This document shows positions 15,673-24,041 of a stretch of DNA of 34,453 bases, one piece after another. Position numbers and translations under genes: made by a program. Under the pieces are notes generated by a model that saw only the letters and a list, made by a program, of their open reading frames with translations, did not search any database and had not been told where the DNA came from. Numbering within the stretch: position 1 is the stretch's first letter; each line of letters starts with the position of its first letter. The stretch lies in the NCBI GenBank assembly GCA_011959105.1, contig BLLU01000234.1:1-34453 (forward strand). Direction: 5' to 3'. The DNA comes from Lachnospiraceae bacterium. GTDB lineage: Bacteria; Bacillota; Clostridia; Lachnospirales; Lachnospiraceae.

Positions 15673-16947
15673 TCACTTCCTTTTCCTATTTCCTGAAACC
15701 ATGGCCTTCACCCGGTGCAGGAGGCTGTTGCCCCAGTCCATACCGCCTCTTCTCTTTTTCGCGTACACCCATACGACCGCCCCCAGACAGAGCAGCGCCA
15801 GAACGGTCAGGGACAGTCTGTTATACAAAAAGAGGCTTTCCTGGCTCTGCCAGATCGCTGTCTTGCGCAGAGAATTGTGCCGTACCTGAAGCCCGAAGCG
15901 CCTCACATCCCCGGTCAGCGTCGCTGTCTGCAGCGACACAAACCACCAGACGCACTGGAAAAAGATGGCCAGAAGGGGGGAGAACAGTTCTGTCAGCAGC
16001 GCCCCCAGGGCAGAAACTGCCAGAATATCCGGCAAGAGCCACAGAAGAGCCATCTGCAGACCGCTTCCCCAGGCAATGGGGGTCTGAGGGTACAGCAGGC
16101 CGGTGGTGTAGATGGTGTAAAGCAGAGTCAGCAGCACCGGTATAGTCATACAGCATACCAGCGCCAGATAGCGGATTCCCACAATTCGAATCGTGGAACT
16201 TTTCCGGGTATAAACCAGGGATTGCATCTGCGCTTTTTTATCCAGCTGCCAAAGCCCAGCCGCCACAAACACCGGCATTACCGCCAGAACAATTCCCATA
16301 TAGTCACAGTGCAGCCGCAGATAAGCCTTGCCCAATTCCCCCGGCTTCATCACGGCCTCGTACTCGGCCAAAGCCTCCTCATAGGTCATGGGCATCCGTC
16401 CAAAGCCGGAGGCCAGGATATCCGGCGCATAACTGCTGCCGCCGCCGATCAGCTTGTCGGCCTGCCCCATGAGTTCGCGAAAGCGCTCATAGGTCATATC
16501 TTCCGGCAGGCTGTACTCCGGCAGAGCCACCTCCCGGAACTGCATAATCGGATTGCCCTGCTCATCCAGGCCCTCACAGAAATATCCCGCCTCCTGGTAG
16601 TCGGTAAATCCGTCTATTTCCTCCCCGGAAAGTCCCGTGAGTTCCTCCAGGATGGCCCGCATCTCCAGCCTTTTATCCTCCCGGAGCCGGACGTTTTTAT
16701 AAAACATAATGGGATAAGCCGGGTAACTGCCGGAAAAATAGTGACCCAGCAGGCTTTCCACCGCCGCAGGCATGATCACTCCCGGGTCTTCCCGCACTGT
16801 CATACCGTAATCCTCTCCCGGCCGGGGTGCCGTGATTGCCCCTCTCTCGTCATTGCAGTACTGTGTCACATACATGGCGATCACCGTCACCGCATACAGA
16901 ACGAATGTCATGGAGCAAATAACTTTTTTGCATTCTTTTATAAACAT
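15673..16947 (-). CDS. ABC-2-type membrane permease with large extracytoplasmic loop
   Basis: A 424-residue membrane protein. One helix near the N-terminus (about residues 9-27) is followed by an extracytoplasmic domain of about 180 residues (rich in Glu, Gly and Tyr), then about five or six further helices and a basic tail. The topology resembles ABC-2 permeases of peptide-sensing or immunity transporters, in which the loop contacts the ligand. The ATG at 16947 has GGGAGG seven bases upstream and was preferred to farther in-frame starts. It follows the ATPase gene by 37 bases. The ligand cannot be told from sequence; resistance to a lantibiotic or other envelope-active peptide is inference from gene order. 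Confidence 0.78.
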   Translation of the reverse strand: MFIKECKKVICSMTFVLYAVTVIAMYVTQYCNDERGAITAPRPGEDYGMTVREDPGVIMPAAVESLLGHYFSGSYPAYPIMFYKNVRLREDKRLEMRAILEELTGLSGEEIDGFTDYQEAGYFCEGLDEQGNPIMQFREVALPEYSLPEDMTYERFRELMGQADKLIGGGSSYAPDILASGFGRMPMTYEEALAEYEAVMKPGELGKAYLRLHCDYMGIVLAVMPVFVAAGLWQLDKKAQMQSLVYTRKSSTIRIVGIRYLALVCCMTIPVLLTLLYTIYTTGLLYPQTPIAWGSGLQMALLWLLPDILAVSALGALLTELFSPLLAIFFQCVWWFVSLQTATLTGDVRRFGLQVRHNSLRKTAIWQSQESLFLYNRLSLTVLALLCLGAVVWVYAKKRRGGMDWGNSLLHRVKAMVSGNRKRK

Positions 16948-16984
16948 CTTTTTACCTCCCATAAGGCTTCCAAGGCCCTGCCGC

Positions 16985-17908
16985 TTATTCTTCTCCCACA
17001 ATCTCACAGCCGTGCTGACGCAGGCAGTACATATAGGCGTCCTCACAGTTGGGCATGGCAGGCCTGGCCTCCGCCGGCAGCCCCTGCCCGGCATTGCTTT
17101 CGAGTGCTTCCTGTGCCAGAAACCGTACCGTCACCATATGCTCGCTGCGCAGCATACCCGTGACGATATACTCCCGCTTGATCCGTGGCAGCATATCAAC
17201 GGGAATCTCCGCCGTATACACCTTGCCCCGGGCATTCTCCAGAAGCTGGGAGACTGTTCCGTTCCACAGAAGTTCTCCCTCATTCAAGATGGCGATATTT
17301 TCGCAGGTAGCCTCGATGTCCCCCACAATATGGGTGGACAGGATCACGATGCGTTCCTCCGCCACTTCACAGAGCAGGTTGCGGAAGCGGATTCGCTCCT
17401 CCGGGTCCAGTCCCGCCGTGGGTTCATCCACGATCAGTACCTTGGGATCGTGGAGCAGGGCCTGGGCGATTCCCAGCCTGCGCTTCATGCCCCCGGAAAG
17501 GCTTTTCACCCGGCTTCTCCGCTTTTCTGTCAGATTCACCCGCTTCAGCAGCAGTTCGATCCGCTTCTGCCGCAGAGCTTTGGGCATCCCCGACAGCACC
17601 CCCAGATAGTCCAGGCACTGGTAGACCGTCATATGGGGGTACATGGAAAAATCCTGGGGCAAATACCCGGTAATCCCCCGAATCTCCCGGGCGCGGCTGA
17701 CGGGAATGCCGCACACGGTGATTTCTCCCCCCTGTTTCTCATGCAGGGTGGCCAGGGTTTTCATCAGAGTGGTCTTGCCTGCGCCGTTTCTCCCCAGAAG
17801 CCCGAACATACCCTGTTCTATGGTCAGGTTCACGTCCTTCAGCGCCTGTTTTCTGCCATAATACTTATCCACATGGCTGATGACAATGCAATTATTCTGT
17901 TGTTTCAT
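16985..17908 (-). CDS. ABC transporter ATPase
   Basis: A 307-residue ATPase. Walker A is GRNGAGKTT, the Q-loop lies in GYLPQDF, the signature is LSGGMKRRLG, Walker B is VLIVDEPTAGLDP and the switch His lies in ILSTHI. The C-terminal 80 residues extend beyond the core, as in drug and peptide exporters of the ABC-2 class. The ATG at 17908 has AAGGAGAG six bases upstream. It lies 124 bases after the kinase gene, and that gap carries a repeat element shared with the regulator promoter and two hairpins, so it probably has its own regulated promoter. It should energise the two permeases encoded downstream. Confidence 0.93.
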   Translation of the reverse strand: MKQQNNCIVISHVDKYYGRKQALKDVNLTIEQGMFGLLGRNGAGKTTLMKTLATLHEKQGGEITVCGIPVSRAREIRGITGYLPQDFSMYPHMTVYQCLDYLGVLSGMPKALRQKRIELLLKRVNLTEKRRSRVKSLSGGMKRRLGIAQALLHDPKVLIVDEPTAGLDPEERIRFRNLLCEVAEERIVILSTHIVGDIEATCENIAILNEGELLWNGTVSQLLENARGKVYTAEIPVDMLPRIKREYIVTGMLRSEHMVTVRFLAQEALESNAGQGLPAEARPAMPNCEDAYMYCLRQHGCEIVGEE

Positions 17909-17944
17909 GGTTTTCTCTCCTTTTTTATAAAATGTTCCGTACCC

Positions 17945-17975
17945 TCTAAAGGATACGGACGCCGCATCCTTTAGA
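17945..17975 (-). other. stem-loop in the ABC operon leader
   Basis: Perfect 10-bp arms (17945-17954 with 17966-17975; core CTAAAGGAT) around an 11-base G+C-rich loop, just upstream of the ATPase ribosome site. No T-run follows, so it is not an intrinsic terminator; it may stabilise or control the leader RNA. Confidence 0.5.
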
Positions 17976-17978
17976 CGG

Positions 17979-18007
17979 AAAAATGGTGCGGATCGCTCCA
18001 CACCATT
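17979..18007 (-). terminator. weak terminator or attenuator between kinase and ABC genes
   Basis: Arms 17982-17992 and 17997-18007 (AATGGTG start) pair with one mismatch around a four-base loop; on the minus strand the stem runs into TTTTT then CC. It would reduce read-through from the two-component genes into the transporter genes. Confidence 0.45.
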
Positions 18008-18039
18008 AGCCTACTGCGCGTCTATCAACTTTTTATCTA
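18008..18039 (-). promoter_or_regulatory. putative response-regulator-dependent promoter of the ABC operon
   Basis: Minus-strand TAGATAAAAAGTTGATA (18023-18039) overlaps the kinase stop codon and is identical to the element before the regulator gene. It contains GATA twice, 11 bases apart, as OmpR-type regulators often require. A weak -10 (TAGGCT, 18008-18013) follows after 9 bases. Confidence 0.6.
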
Positions 18040-19388
18040 CTTTCAGGATTTCCACAAAATATTTTAAATCTGGCCGTCACCCTTCCGCCGCAAATCCCGT
18101 TGGTCAGCGCCAGACTGCCTCCGCATTTCGCACAGATCAGGCGGCAGATGTACAGACCCAGACCAAAATGGCATTGCTCCATCTGCCCCTCGCCCCTGTA
18201 AAAAGGTTCCGTGGCATGCTGCAGTTCCTCCGGGTTAAAGCCCGGCCCGTCATCCTCCACCACCACTTCCAGAACCCCCTCCGTCTCGGTCCAGGGCGCA
18301 GACGCTTCTTCCGGCATTACCCGCACCGTCACCTGCAGCATCTGCCTGGCATAGCGAAGCCCATTGGCCACCAGGTTCTCGAACACCTCCAGCAACAGCG
18401 CTTCATCCAGCCGCAGCGTCCCGCTCCCTCTGAAGGAGTAGGAGATATTTTGTCCCAGAATATCACATATGCCCTGCAGCTTTTCCTTCAAATCCAAGGC
18501 TTTCACCCATTCCGTTTCCGGTTCCAGGTCCTCCAGTTTCCGAATGTTGCTCATCTTCTGGGTGTAACTCTCCAGCCTGCGGACCTGCCCGTTCATCATG
18601 CCCAGTATCTCCAGCAGCTTTTCCTGGGAAATTCTTCCCTCTGGCACATACCGCTCCAACATTTCCCCATAGCCCTTCAGCACGGTAATGGGGGTCCGCA
18701 TATCATGGGCAAAGGCGGCATTCAGCCTTTTCCGCTCCTCCAGCAGCTGCCAGGTGGCCCGGTTGTTCTCATACAGCGCCGCCCGCATCTTCTCAAAGCC
18801 GTCCCGGAGACGCCCCAGTTCATTGTCTTTCACCGGCTCCAGTTCAAACTCCAGACAGTTGTCCGCAATCTTCTCCGATGCCTCCTGCAGCACCCGAATG
18901 GGTTTTTCCAACTCTCTTTTATAAAAAAACCATACTGTCAGTCCAACACAAACCAATATCCATAAGGGTATCAGAATTATCTGGGCGCTGCTGATCAGGC
19001 CATAGACCACCTGCTCCGGCTCCACAGGTTCCCGGTTCTGGTCAACCGGCCTTTGAACATAGCCATGGTGTATCGTTCCATCGGGGGCTATATAGAGTTC
19101 ATACTCGTCCTCCCAGATCCGAACGCCCTCCTCGTCCATAAAGTTGATTAAATACCAGTCCTGTACATAGTTAGAGCCAATGCCAATGGCCATCGTCCCC
19201 AGAAATGCCAAAACGGCACAGATCGGAATGCAGCAGTACAGGGCCTGGCGCAGAGATCTGCGCCGTCTCTGATGTCCCTTTCTGCCGGACGTCTTTCGCC
19301 GTTTCGGGGAATATATGGCCTGGGCCTCCTCGCCTGTCTCTCTCATTTTGTCATCCTGCCTCTGATTGATATTCCCCATCTTCCTCAT
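18033..19388 (-). CDS. membrane sensor histidine kinase
   Basis: A 451-residue kinase. An Arg/Lys-rich cytoplasmic tail of about 45 residues precedes the first membrane helix (about 50-70); a short extracytoplasmic domain (about 72-125, acidic) and a second helix (about 130-152) follow, then a HAMP-like linker. HisKA is at NAAFAHDMRTPITVLKGY, the N-box at ENLVANGLRYA, and the ATP-lid glycines at EDDGPGF and GLGLYI. Its ATG overlaps the TGA of the response regulator gene by four bases (19385-19388). With its regulator it probably senses the substrate or target of the downstream ABC transporter. The small sensory domain suggests sensing through or with the transporter, which is inference. Confidence 0.92.
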   Translation of the reverse strand: MRKMGNINQRQDDKMRETGEEAQAIYSPKRRKTSGRKGHQRRRRSLRQALYCCIPICAVLAFLGTMAIGIGSNYVQDWYLINFMDEEGVRIWEDEYELYIAPDGTIHHGYVQRPVDQNREPVEPEQVVYGLISSAQIILIPLWILVCVGLTVWFFYKRELEKPIRVLQEASEKIADNCLEFELEPVKDNELGRLRDGFEKMRAALYENNRATWQLLEERKRLNAAFAHDMRTPITVLKGYGEMLERYVPEGRISQEKLLEILGMMNGQVRRLESYTQKMSNIRKLEDLEPETEWVKALDLKEKLQGICDILGQNISYSFRGSGTLRLDEALLLEVFENLVANGLRYARQMLQVTVRVMPEEASAPWTETEGVLEVVVEDDGPGFNPEELQHATEPFYRGEGQMEQCHFGLGLYICRLICAKCGGSLALTNGICGGRVTARFKIFCGNPESR

Positions 19389-20056
19389 TTTTTCCAGCGA
19401 TATCCCATCCCCCAAACCGTCTCCAGATGGTATTCCTCGCCGTATTCTTTCAGTTTGGCCCGTATCCGGCGCACATGCTCCGCCACCACACTGCTGTCCC
19501 CCTCCGCATCATAGCCCCAGAGTTTCTCGTAGATCCGCTCCTTGTCAAACACCTGTCCGGGGCTCAGGGACAAAAGTTCTATAATCTCATATTCCTTTTT
19601 GGCAAAAGGGATTACCGGTCCCTCCACCGCCACGGTCCTGGCGGTATAATCTATTACCATCCTTCCCCAGAACCGCACGTTGGCATCCGCTTTAATCCGA
19701 TGATCCCGGCGGATGTGAGCCGCCACCCTGGCCCCCAATTCCTCCATGGAAAAAGGTTTCAGGATATAATCGTCGCCCCCCGCCGCAAATCCCTGGACCT
19801 TGTCGCTGTCCTCGATTCTGGCCGTGAGAAACAGGATGGGGCAGGACACATAGTCCCGTATCCCCCGGCACACCGCCAGCCCATCCATATGAGGCATGTT
19901 GACGTCCAGCAGGATCAGATCCGGCTGCTGCAGAGCCAGAGCCATGGCCTTCTCCCCATTGTATGCCGTCAGGGTCTCATATCCATTCAGCTCCAAATAA
20001 TCTTTAATCAGACTCACCACGTCCGGTTCATCATCCACGATCAATATCTTGTACAT
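19385..20056 (-). CDS. OmpR/PhoB-family response regulator
   Basis: A 223-residue regulator. The receiver domain (1-120) shows DDEPD, phospho-acceptor Asp51 in LLDVNMP, Thr in FLTAR and Lys in LKPFS. The C-terminal winged helix (about 128-223) has KEYEIIELL, then SSVVAEHVRRIRAKL as the recognition helix and GMGYRWKK at the end. First gene of the two-component/ABC cluster. The leader of about 110 bases has a repeat element at the -35 position that is repeated before the ABC genes, so autoregulation is likely. Confidence 0.95.
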   Translation of the reverse strand: MYKILIVDDEPDVVSLIKDYLELNGYETLTAYNGEKAMALALQQPDLILLDVNMPHMDGLAVCRGIRDYVSCPILFLTARIEDSDKVQGFAAGGDDYILKPFSMEELGARVAAHIRRDHRIKADANVRFWGRMVIDYTARTVAVEGPVIPFAKKEYEIIELLSLSPGQVFDKERIYEKLWGYDAEGDSSVVAEHVRRIRAKLKEYGEEYHLETVWGMGYRWKK

Positions 20057-20171
20057 AAAAATTCCGCCTTTCCTGTTATTCTGCTTCCCTTGCCCACCCG
20101 GGCGGATTTTCAGGCCGGGAGCCGGAACACCTTTTTGAAGGGTTCCCGCGCCGCATCCCTATCAGCATATC

Positions 20172-20203
20172 AGTATAAGGCGGAAATATCAACTTTTTAT
20201 CTA
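20172..20203 (-). promoter_or_regulatory. putative autoregulated promoter of the two-component system
   Basis: Minus-strand TAGATAAAAAGTTGATA (20187-20203), overlapping the stop codon of the NYN gene, then 9 bases, then TATACT (20172-20177). There is no normal -35 hexamer at 17-base spacing; the repeat occupies that place, as for class II activation by an OmpR-type regulator. Confidence 0.62.
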
Positions 20204-21118
20204 TTTTTGGCTGGAAACTATATTGTTACTGTCAATCTGCACGCCCTCGATGCTGCTCACATAGCGGGAAAGGCGGGCATAGCCGTAATCCTTGTACTTG
20301 AATTCCGGGAAATGCTCATGAAGCTGCTGTCCCAGAATCTCCAATTTGACGTTCTGTTCCGCCTTGCGGATAATGTACTGCTGCACATTGGCTTCCACAT
20401 TGACGGGTACCTCCTGGCCTCCCCGCACCACCAGAATCGTAGTGCCCTGCTTGACGATTCTGAACTTAGTGGCTTCGGTGATGAACTTCATCATGGCATT
20501 GTAGCCGTAGTTGCGCTCGTCAAAATCAGGATACAGCCTTTGCAGATTGCTCTTGACCATTCCCAGATTGGCAGGTTCTCCGTTGTTCTCGCACTCCTGC
20601 AGCAAATTGTTGATGGCGGACTTGATCTCCCCGATGGGGGTGATGGAATCCTTCTCCGCCACGGGCTTGTCTCCCTTGGACTCATCATCCACAATCTTAT
20701 CCAGGAACTTATACTCATCGCAGACCGCGATAAAAGTCTTGGAGGCGTCGCTCTTGCCCATGCCGATCACGGACTTGCCCTCCTCCCGCAGACGGCTCAC
20801 CAGACGGGTGAAATCGCTGTCCGAGGTCACGATGCAGAAACCGTCTATCGTGCCCTTGTACAGGATATCCATGGCGTCAATCACCAGCATGATATCCGCA
20901 GCGTTTTTCGCCGTGGAGTACCGGGACTGCTGGATGGGTACAATGGCGTATTTCAGCGCCTTCTTGTTCCAGCTGGCCAGGTCCGGGTTGGTAAAGTCCC
21001 CGTACATCCTCTGATAGGTGATAATGCCATACTTTTTCAACTCGCTGATAATCACGTCCACATATTTGGAACTGGTATTCTCAGCATCAATCAACAGTGC
21101 GTATTTTCTTTCTTCCAT
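20201..21118 (-). CDS. NYN-domain ribonuclease-like protein with LOTUS/OST-HTH-type C-terminus
   Basis: A 305-residue cytoplasmic protein. Residues 5-150 form a NYN (PIN-like) domain: YALLIDAENTS with the first metal-binding Asp, DIMLVIDAMDIL, and ITSDSDF in its VTSDSDFTRLVSRLR form. Two related modules follow, each with a L/Y-x-(P)-F/D...YGY pattern (LYPDFDERNYGY and FPEFKYKDYGY), matching OST-HTH/LOTUS RNA-binding domains. The combination suggests RNA binding and cleavage; no target is known. The ATG at 21118 has GGGAG five to six bases upstream. It is probably transcribed alone from a promoter near 21188-21216. Confidence 0.85.
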   Translation of the reverse strand: MEERKYALLIDAENTSSKYVDVIISELKKYGIITYQRMYGDFTNPDLASWNKKALKYAIVPIQQSRYSTAKNAADIMLVIDAMDILYKGTIDGFCIVTSDSDFTRLVSRLREEGKSVIGMGKSDASKTFIAVCDEYKFLDKIVDDESKGDKPVAEKDSITPIGEIKSAINNLLQECENNGEPANLGMVKSNLQRLYPDFDERNYGYNAMMKFITEATKFRIVKQGTTILVVRGGQEVPVNVEANVQQYIIRKAEQNVKLEILGQQLHEHFPEFKYKDYGYARLSRYVSSIEGVQIDSNNIVSSQK

Positions 21119-21187
21119 AACAACTCCCATCCGTCCGCCCTGGTGGGCTTTTATACCGGGCTCCCATGTCCTCCCGTCTTTGACATA

Positions 21188-21216
21188 ATTATATTGTATC
21201 CTACTTTTTGGGAAAA
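21188..21216 (-). promoter_or_regulatory. probable promoter of the NYN gene
   Basis: Minus-strand TTTTCC (21211-21216), 17 bases, TATAAT (21188-21193). The -10 is perfect, the -35 weak. Confidence 0.45.
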
Positions 21217-21255
21217 GGCAAGCCTGTCTGTTGTCACATTGGGAACTGCCGTACA

Positions 21256-21522
21256 CTAATCAGCCTTATCTTTCCTGCCACTTTTATTCAAAATAAAAAT
21301 TGCTGCCAGAAGCTGCAATATAGGTATTCCGACATAGTTTACTATAGGATTGATGACGATCGGTATAAGATAGCAGACTCCCCCAATAATTAAGGATAAA
21401 ATCCCCATAAAAACAAATGATATCACTTTACTGGATTTATCTTCAAAAGTATGCCTTCTATATGGCATTTCTGATTCCCTGCTCTTCGGGCAGCTTGACC
21501 GCTCTTCAAAATTATCTTGCAT
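21256..21522 (-). CDS. small two-helix membrane protein of unknown function
   Basis: An 88-residue open frame with a polar, charged N-terminal 30 residues and two hydrophobic segments (about 33-55 and 58-78) ending in KSGRKDKAD. No family recognised. The ribosome site before the ATG at 21522 is poor; the internal ATG at 21468 has AGGG nine bases upstream and may be the true start, which would still keep both helices. It marks the beginning of an A+T-richer stretch of accessory genes. Confidence 0.5.
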   Translation of the reverse strand: MQDNFEERSSCPKSRESEMPYRRHTFEDKSSKVISFVFMGILSLIIGGVCYLIPIVINPIVNYVGIPILQLLAAIFILNKSGRKDKAD

Positions 21523-21831
21523 TGTGTTTTATACTTTTTTCTAAATGATAGCACATAATTACATACTTTTCCATAGCAAACCGTTTTGTATATATTTCAG
21601 GTATTTGTCAGCGGCTATCTCCGTTCTTCTTTATGAACCATCAACTTTTACCAGCCCTTATCCGATGAACGCCCACTACAACACCGCCCGTACTCTACTT
21701 CGGATATTGGAACTACTATGTCTTATATTAGATATGCGAAATAACTCTTGTATCTCCCGGCAAAACATATTATAATTTGTAGTAGTCATTAACTATATTA
21801 CGATTCGGAGACGCCTTGAGGAGAAGATACC
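21523..21831. other. intergenic region between divergent accessory genes
   Basis: About 310 bases with no convincing gene. The right end carries the promoter of the zinc-ribbon gene; nothing else is recognisable. Confidence 0.5.
21748..21776 (+). promoter_or_regulatory. sigma-A promoter of the zinc-ribbon membrane protein gene
   Basis: TTGTAT (21748-21753), 17 bases, TATAAT (21771-21776), giving a leader of about 50 bases before the ATG at 21832. Confidence 0.7.
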
Positions 21832-23157
21832 ATGGCAAATAATTTGAGCGAAAGTTGGAATCAATTCATGAAAGTAACGGCACAGCTGATGGATGAGAAC
21901 CGTTACAGCGCGTCCTGCCAGATTTGGAATAATGATATGACGAAACTGGTGAATGAATACAAACAGGAAGAGATAGCCTGGTACAATAGCCCGCGGATTA
22001 CAGAAAACGGGTTTATAACCACAACCCAAAATCTCTGGTATACACATTATCTCAACAAAAAACGGCTTATGGCGCTGGGATTGACAGCCCATTATGACTA
22101 CATAAAGCCTACGGAATATGAGAAGAGCGAGAACCAGAGTTATCCGTATTGGAAGTATAGCCATGACGGTAAAAATTTAATTTGTAAAATCAGCGATGAA
22201 TTCCATTACAGGAAGTCCATTTATAACGGAAACCACTGTATATGGGTGGATGAGAGAAGAAAATCACCGGGTGAATATTATATGATCCAGTCCAGAAGCA
22301 TGAACGGCAATTATATATGTCCGAACTGCGGCTGGGAAGGAGCGCTGGAATGTTTTGTGGACGGCTGCGACTATTGTCAGACGAAATTCCACATTGAAGA
22401 TCTAAAGCAGAAGGTTTCTTCCGTATATATTCCCGGGGATTGGACCCAGCGCAGGGACGGTTTTACGATTCATAAGAATTTTGTGCCTCTGTATGTGGCA
22501 CTTGTTATCATTGTAATTGCGCTTTTGGCGGTGGGGAGCAATATGGGAGGCGCCCTGACAATGCTGGCCCCGGTGCTTGGAATCATTGTAATGGTGGCAT
22601 TCATGTTGATTTTTGTGGGAATAAAATCCCGGAAAAGTATGGACAGCGGGCCCGCCAGGACGAACCAGACACTTGAAAAGATCCGAAGCGTGGACAAACA
22701 TTTCTCTGCGGAAACTTTTATAGGAAATCTCTCCAATAAGCTGCTCAGCATCTGCTATGCGGATTCGGCGAAGGAAATTGAGCCGTTTGCGGTATGCGAC
22801 ATGACGGCGCTCATTGCAAGTTGTCGTGGTGTGATTGATTGCAAATTGTTGGAATGCGTTCTGATGGAGTATCAGACGGAGGGGGATTTTCAGCATCTGC
22901 ATGTTAAAACCGGGATATTGCTGACTAAATATGAAGCCAATGTGGTGCGGCAGGAGAAGGCTTGTCTGGAGCTCCATCTTGTCAAGAGCATCCGCGCGCT
23001 GACGCAGAGTATCAACGATGTAAATGTGTACCGCTGCGATTCCTGCGGCGCAAGCCTGTCTCTGCTTAACGGCGGCAGGTGTGAATATTGCGGACAGGGT
23101 TTGGATTTAAAGGAATATGACTGGGTGATTGAGAGATATTTTATACACTCCTTATGA
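21832..23157 (+). CDS. zinc-ribbon membrane protein of unknown function
   Basis: A 441-residue protein. Residues 1-150 are polar and of no recognised family. The first zinc ribbon is CPNCGWEG...CDYCQ (about 163-185), a double hydrophobic segment lies at about 225-265, a soluble domain at about 280-385 loosely resembles TIM44-like domains (FSAETFIGNLSNKLLSICYA, FAVCDM), and a second ribbon, CDSCGAS...CEYCG, is near the C-terminus. GGAGAAG precedes the ATG. It has its own promoter. The layout of two ribbons on either side of a membrane hairpin suggests a membrane-tethered assembly or quality-control factor, but this is only inference. Confidence 0.75.
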   Translation: MANNLSESWNQFMKVTAQLMDENRYSASCQIWNNDMTKLVNEYKQEEIAWYNSPRITENGFITTTQNLWYTHYLNKKRLMALGLTAHYDYIKPTEYEKSENQSYPYWKYSHDGKNLICKISDEFHYRKSIYNGNHCIWVDERRKSPGEYYMIQSRSMNGNYICPNCGWEGALECFVDGCDYCQTKFHIEDLKQKVSSVYIPGDWTQRRDGFTIHKNFVPLYVALVIIVIALLAVGSNMGGALTMLAPVLGIIVMVAFMLIFVGIKSRKSMDSGPARTNQTLEKIRSVDKHFSAETFIGNLSNKLLSICYADSAKEIEPFAVCDMTALIASCRGVIDCKLLECVLMEYQTEGDFQHLHVKTGILLTKYEANVVRQEKACLELHLVKSIRALTQSINDVNVYRCDSCGASLSLLNGGRCEYCGQGLDLKEYDWVIERYFIHSL

Positions 23158-23213
23158 GAAGAAGAGTCTGCGCCTCGAATTTTTTGAAACAACGCGATGC
23201 CACCTGAAAGTCA

Positions 23214-23966
23214 TTATCTGCTCGCCACAATCGTAAACTCTCCCGGTACCTTTTCATTTGTCCATGCGGGGTGTTCGTCAAACCTTCTCAAATTAAAGCC
23301 GCTGTTTATGACTGAATTGATAATTTCGCTGACCGTATACTTCCTGTAACTGCACTTGGGCATTTTCTCCCGGATTTCCTCTTCAAAAAAACGGGCATGA
23401 GCCATTTCTCCTTCAAATACTTCCGAAAAAAAATAATTCGAGACAGATTGCCCAAATTGCAATATATCTGCTATTTTTGTAAATGGATGAAAATCACTGC
23501 ATATCATTTTGCCGCCGTTTTTCAACAGGGAATACATAATGCGCATAAACTCATCAATATCATGAAAATAGTGCAGCACGCCTCCCTCCATAAATACCAC
23601 GTCAAAATAATTTCCGTATTTCTCCATATCAATTTCAAGTATATCGCATACTTCAAAACCTAAGTCAACTTCTGCGGCGGCTGCGACTTCAAGCGCATAT
23701 CTCTTATTGTCTTCTGAAATGTCAAAAACAGTCACCTCTGCCCCCAAAACAGCCAGGGGAACGGCCTTTTTTCCGCAGGAACCACATATGTTTGCGATTT
23801 TTATACCACTATAAGTTTCAAAATAGTCCGAATACTTCCTCAGCATCCCGATCGGATTTTCCAAGTCACTTTTCGCTCTCTCAGCAGGTGTTCCCGAATG
23901 CTTCACCCAAAAATCATAGGCATTATATTCCCATGCCTTTTTATTTTGCATACTGTAATCTCTCAT
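23214..23966 (-). CDS. class I SAM-dependent methyltransferase
   Basis: A 250-residue Rossmann-fold methyltransferase. Motif I appears as IANICGSCGKKAVPLA, in which the usual E/D-x-G-x-G-x-G is altered to CGSCGK; the acidic end of strand 2 is VTVFDIS, followed by VCDILEID and VVFMEGGVLHYFHD (motif IV region), then LLKNGGKMICSDFHP. Substrate unknown; small-molecule methyltransferases of this type are common in accessory regions. It ends convergently with the zinc-ribbon gene, 56 bases apart. The ribosome site is GGGAGG before the start at 23966. Confidence 0.85.
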   Translation of the reverse strand: MRDYSMQNKKAWEYNAYDFWVKHSGTPAERAKSDLENPIGMLRKYSDYFETYSGIKIANICGSCGKKAVPLAVLGAEVTVFDISEDNKRYALEVAAAAEVDLGFEVCDILEIDMEKYGNYFDVVFMEGGVLHYFHDIDEFMRIMYSLLKNGGKMICSDFHPFTKIADILQFGQSVSNYFFSEVFEGEMAHARFFEEEIREKMPKCSYRKYTVSEIINSVINSGFNLRRFDEHPAWTNEKVPGEFTIVASR

Positions 23967-24041
23967 ATGTAATACCCTCCCTCGCGCAATTTATTAGTCT
24001 AATTGTATCATGTACTCCATTCATGCATTCCGGCAGCGTCC

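Noticed and set aside
15715..17163. Plus-strand open frames opposite the permease and ATPase genes
   Set aside because: They mirror membrane-protein codons; the minus-strand genes have ribosome sites and family motifs.
19427..21259. A plus-strand open frame of 610 codons opposite the response regulator and NYN genes
   Set aside because: It crosses an intergenic region and two real genes in antisense; no domain or start signal.
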